Shown: piece after piece, positions 62,073-64,000 of the stretch
Position numbering within the stretch: the first letter of the stretch is position 1
Layout: every line of letters starts with the position of its first letter
NCBI GenBank assembly: GCA_947476275.1
Contig: CANJPQ010000003.1
Coordinates: forward strand, 133,189-197,188
Source of the DNA: Fidelibacterota bacterium
Lineage (GTDB): Bacteria; Pseudomonadota; Alphaproteobacteria; Rhodospirillales; Rhodospirillaceae
Reading direction: 5' to 3'
Length of the DNA: 64,000 bases
Program-made: the position numbers and the translations under genes
The notes under the pieces: model-generated
What the model saw: only the letters and a program-made list of their open reading frames with translations
The model's database searches: none
What the model was told of the DNA's origin: nothing

Positions 62073-62555
62073 ATGGACAACACGCGTCTCGCCACCATCC
62101 TCTCCATCGCCGCACTCGCGATTGCGGTCGTCGCCTTCGTCCAGGGGCGCGGGCAAAAGGTGCCCGAGGCCTACGTGCCCGGCCTGGGCGAAATCATGAC
62201 CCTCCAGCAGATGCGGCACGCCAAACTTGCGCTCGCCGGAGGCATGGCGAATTGGCAACTGGCGGACTATGAAACCGACGAACTCAACGAAGGGTTCGAA
62301 GACATGGTCAAGTTCCACCCGACCCATGAAAAGGTGCCGAAGCCGCTCACGGAACTGGTGCCGCAGTATGTGGACGGGCCGGTCAAGGACCTGCGCGCGG
62401 CCATCGAAGCGAAGGATACCGCGAAGTTCGACGCCGCGTTCGATGCGCTCACGGCGGGATGTAACGGCTGCCACGAGGCCGCGAACTTCAAGTTTAACCG
62501 TGTCATCCGCCCGACCGCGCCGCCGGTGCCGAACCAGGACTTCCGCCCGAACTAG
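62073..62555 (+). CDS. Membrane-anchored cytochrome c-like protein
   Basis: 160 residues, with an uncleaved N-terminal hydrophobic helix (residues 7-23) and one heme-c motif CNGCH at C130-H134 close to the C-terminus. A helical body (MTLQQMRHAKLALAGGMANWQLADYE) with a C-terminal heme site is the cytochrome c' / class II arrangement. It would face the periplasm. Redox partner unknown. AGGAG lies ahead of the ATG. Confidence 0.78.
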   Translation: MDNTRLATILSIAALAIAVVAFVQGRGQKVPEAYVPGLGEIMTLQQMRHAKLALAGGMANWQLADYETDELNEGFEDMVKFHPTHEKVPKPLTELVPQYVDGPVKDLRAAIEAKDTAKFDAAFDALTAGCNGCHEAANFKFNRVIRPTAPPVPNQDFRPN

Positions 62556-62612
62556 GCGTGCTGTCTAGCGCAAGGGCGGCTTTAGGAATTTCAAGCATCA
62601 GGATTAGTCGAG

Positions 62613-63647
62613 ATGGGCCTTGAGCCGGCCGAGACTCTAGAACGTCAACTAGCTCCGGAATTCTCCGAGGCTGAGGTTGCGTTCTATAGTTCAGAGAGCG
62701 CTCGCTTCTGGACTCAAGAAATTCAAACGATAGATGTTGCCTTTCGCGGTAATGTTCGACAGCGCTTGTGGCACTACACCTCTCTTCCTGCATTTCATAG
62801 CGTCGTGAGCGGACGTAATGTGCGTCTAACCAACGTCCGCTTCATGAATGATGCAACGGAATTGGAGTACGGATTTTATCTGCTTACTTCAATAGTTGAA
62901 GAGAACCCAGCCGAGTTACAAGGCGCCCCCACACTTAAGCGGGATCTTGAGGCTGTAATTGACAGGTTCAAGACGCGGGGCCTTTTGTTCGATTTTTACG
63001 TTGCTTGCTTTTGTGAGAGTCCAGATCTGTTGCCCCAGTGGACGATTTATGGCCATCAAGGTGGCGGAGTAGCTGTTGAATTCGACATGTATCGATTTAT
63101 CAATGACTACGCCGCCTTCGGCGACATAGCTCATTTGCCGCCCAATGATCCGGGAGCGCAGGGGAAGGGAATTTCGATTCGGAAAGTGGAATACAATGAA
63201 TCTAAGCAAAGGGAAGCAATAAGGGGGCTGTTGCGTACATTTCGCGACAGTCGAGAAAGGGCTGATATAGAGCTTCCCACGCTTGCGCCAGAAAAACGTG
63301 ATGACCTGTGCCAGTCAGTACTTATGGCGAATATTGAGAACTTGCTGCCGCTTCTCAAGCACCCGACACTAAGCCATGAATCGGAATGGCGCGTTATAGC
63401 TTCGCTTGGAAACTATGTTGAATCTCATCGACCTTTCTTTAGGTCGAAGGAGGCGGACGTGATCCCATACCTTGAAATGAGGAGAGCTGGGCATTCAGGA
63501 GAATCTCTTCCCATCACTTCAGTAAGGGTAGCTCGCTCAGGTACGCAGGGATTTGAGCGTGGAATGAGAGCGTGTTCCCTCATTCTAGCAGCCAACGGAC
63601 ACCGGGATATTGAGCCAACGCCGTTTACTTATGTTCTTCGACGATAG
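62613..63647 (+). CDS. DUF2971 domain protein, probably acquired
   Basis: 344 residues. LWHYTSLPAFHSVVSGRNVRLTNVRFMNDATELEYG and CFCESPDLLPQWTIYGHQGGGVAVEFD are the DUF2971 signatures; the family is uncharacterised and often found in defence or variable regions. A sampled stretch (62881-62940) has 50% G+C against 68% in the preceding gene (62161-62220), and codon use is correspondingly AT-richer. This points to horizontal transfer. No mobile-element gene or integrase is seen next to it. Confidence 0.8.
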   Translation: MGLEPAETLERQLAPEFSEAEVAFYSSESARFWTQEIQTIDVAFRGNVRQRLWHYTSLPAFHSVVSGRNVRLTNVRFMNDATELEYGFYLLTSIVEENPAELQGAPTLKRDLEAVIDRFKTRGLLFDFYVACFCESPDLLPQWTIYGHQGGGVAVEFDMYRFINDYAAFGDIAHLPPNDPGAQGKGISIRKVEYNESKQREAIRGLLRTFRDSRERADIELPTLAPEKRDDLCQSVLMANIENLLPLLKHPTLSHESEWRVIASLGNYVESHRPFFRSKEADVIPYLEMRRAGHSGESLPITSVRVARSGTQGFERGMRACSLILAANGHRDIEPTPFTYVLRR

Positions 63648-63679
63648 GCGTCTTTATGTCAGACGCAAAATGTATGTAA

Positions 63680-64000
63680 CTAGCGCAGGGGCGGCGCGTA
63701 CAACAGGCCGCCCTGGGTCCACAGCGCATTCGGTCCGCGCTCGAGCTTGAGCGGGCTGTCCGCGCCCAAGTGCCGTGCAAAGAGTTCCCCATAGTTGCCG
63801 CCCGCCCGGATCGCGTTCGCGGCCCAGCGTTCATTGAGCCCCAGCGCTTTGCCGTTGCCCGCGCTCTCACCGATGAGGCGGCGCACGTCAGGGTCCGGGT
63901 CGCGCCTGCGTGACCCTATATTCCCGGCCGTCACATTCATTTCTTCCGCGGCGATCAGCGCGTAGATCGTCCATCGCACCACGGCGGCGAACTGTACATC
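63680..64000 (-). CDS. Amino-acid ABC transporter substrate-binding protein (AapJ-like), 3' part
   Basis: The frame is open to the right edge, so the start is outside the window. The visible 106 residues end the protein: VQFAAVVRWTIYALIAAEEMNVTAGNIG, then LIGESAGNGKALGLNERWAANAIRAGGNYGELFARHLG, typical of the C-terminal domain of general L-amino-acid binding proteins (AapJ/BztA). The protein would be periplasmic and supply an Aap-type permease. Confidence 0.82.
   Translation of the reverse strand, partial: DVQFAAVVRWTIYALIAAEEMNVTAGNIGSRRRDPDPDVRRLIGESAGNGKALGLNERWAANAIRAGGNYGELFARHLGADSPLKLERGPNALWTQGGLLYAPPLR

Noticed and set aside
1-64000. CRISPR array, prophage, integrase or insertion sequence
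   Set aside because: No regularly spaced direct repeats, terminal inverted repeats with a transposase, or phage structural genes were seen anywhere in the window.

Overview
The window looks like a piece of an alphaproteobacterial chromosome. The reasons are high G+C with GC-rich third codon positions, a 5-aminolevulinate synthase (the C4 route to tetrapyrroles), a DUF2849-cysI-DUF934-cysH sulfate-assimilation block, a TonB-dependent receptor typical of oligotrophic catabolic proteobacteria, and the end of an AapJ/BztA-like amino-acid binding protein. Genus cannot be fixed from the sequence alone.

Layout. 1-1975: end of a YeeE/DUF6691 sulfur-transport gene, a persulfide-dioxygenase-like metallo-hydrolase and a TauE/SafE exporter (reduced-sulfur handling). 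2103-6154: a methyltransferase, one tRNA-Met, and a large glycosyltransferase-FkbM methyltransferase fusion; the tRNA and the fusion gene have almost identical sigma70-type promoters. 6170-30107: an accessory catabolic island with a TonB receptor, three SDRs, two carotenoid-oxygenase-family enzymes, three acyl-CoA ligases, two thiolases, a flavin oxidoreductase, a DapB-like reductase, five NTF2/SnoaL-like small proteins and two unusual regulators. 30168-33920: a small secreted protein, a receiver-domain protein, an MFS transporter and small ORFs. 33985-40432: an Rrf2 regulator, an anion porin and the sulfate ABC transporter (sbp, cysT, cysW, cysA). 40596-49090: one tightly overlapping operon with SUMT, DUF2849, cysI, DUF934, cysH, then hemA, hemC, hemD, hemB and a precorrin-2 dehydrogenase. 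49335-64000: mixed metabolic genes (OYE-family flavoenzyme, MBL hydrolase, SPOR lipoprotein, alpha/beta hydrolase plus arylesterase-like pair, GPH transporter, aldehyde dehydrogenase, cytochrome c-like protein) and a lower-GC DUF2971 gene.

How it works together. The sulfate region imports sulfate, reduces activated sulfate to sulfide, and encodes every step from glycine plus succinyl-CoA to siroheme precursor, the cofactor that CysI needs. Its HemC lacks the cysteine that normally holds the dipyrromethane cofactor. No ATP sulfurylase gene is in the window.

The most novel-looking system is the catabolic island. Its two regulators each contain two HxlR-type winged-helix domains, and each domain is followed by an identically spaced H-x2-C-x9-C-x2-C motif (four copies in all). 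A short motif, core ATGCAAGY, recurs nine times in six intergenic promoter regions of the same island, including those in front of both regulator transcription units. I infer a regulon in which these putative zinc-binding tandem HxlR proteins control oxidative cleavage of an unknown stilbenoid, phenylpropenoid or apocarotenoid substrate, CoA activation of the products and thiolytic degradation.
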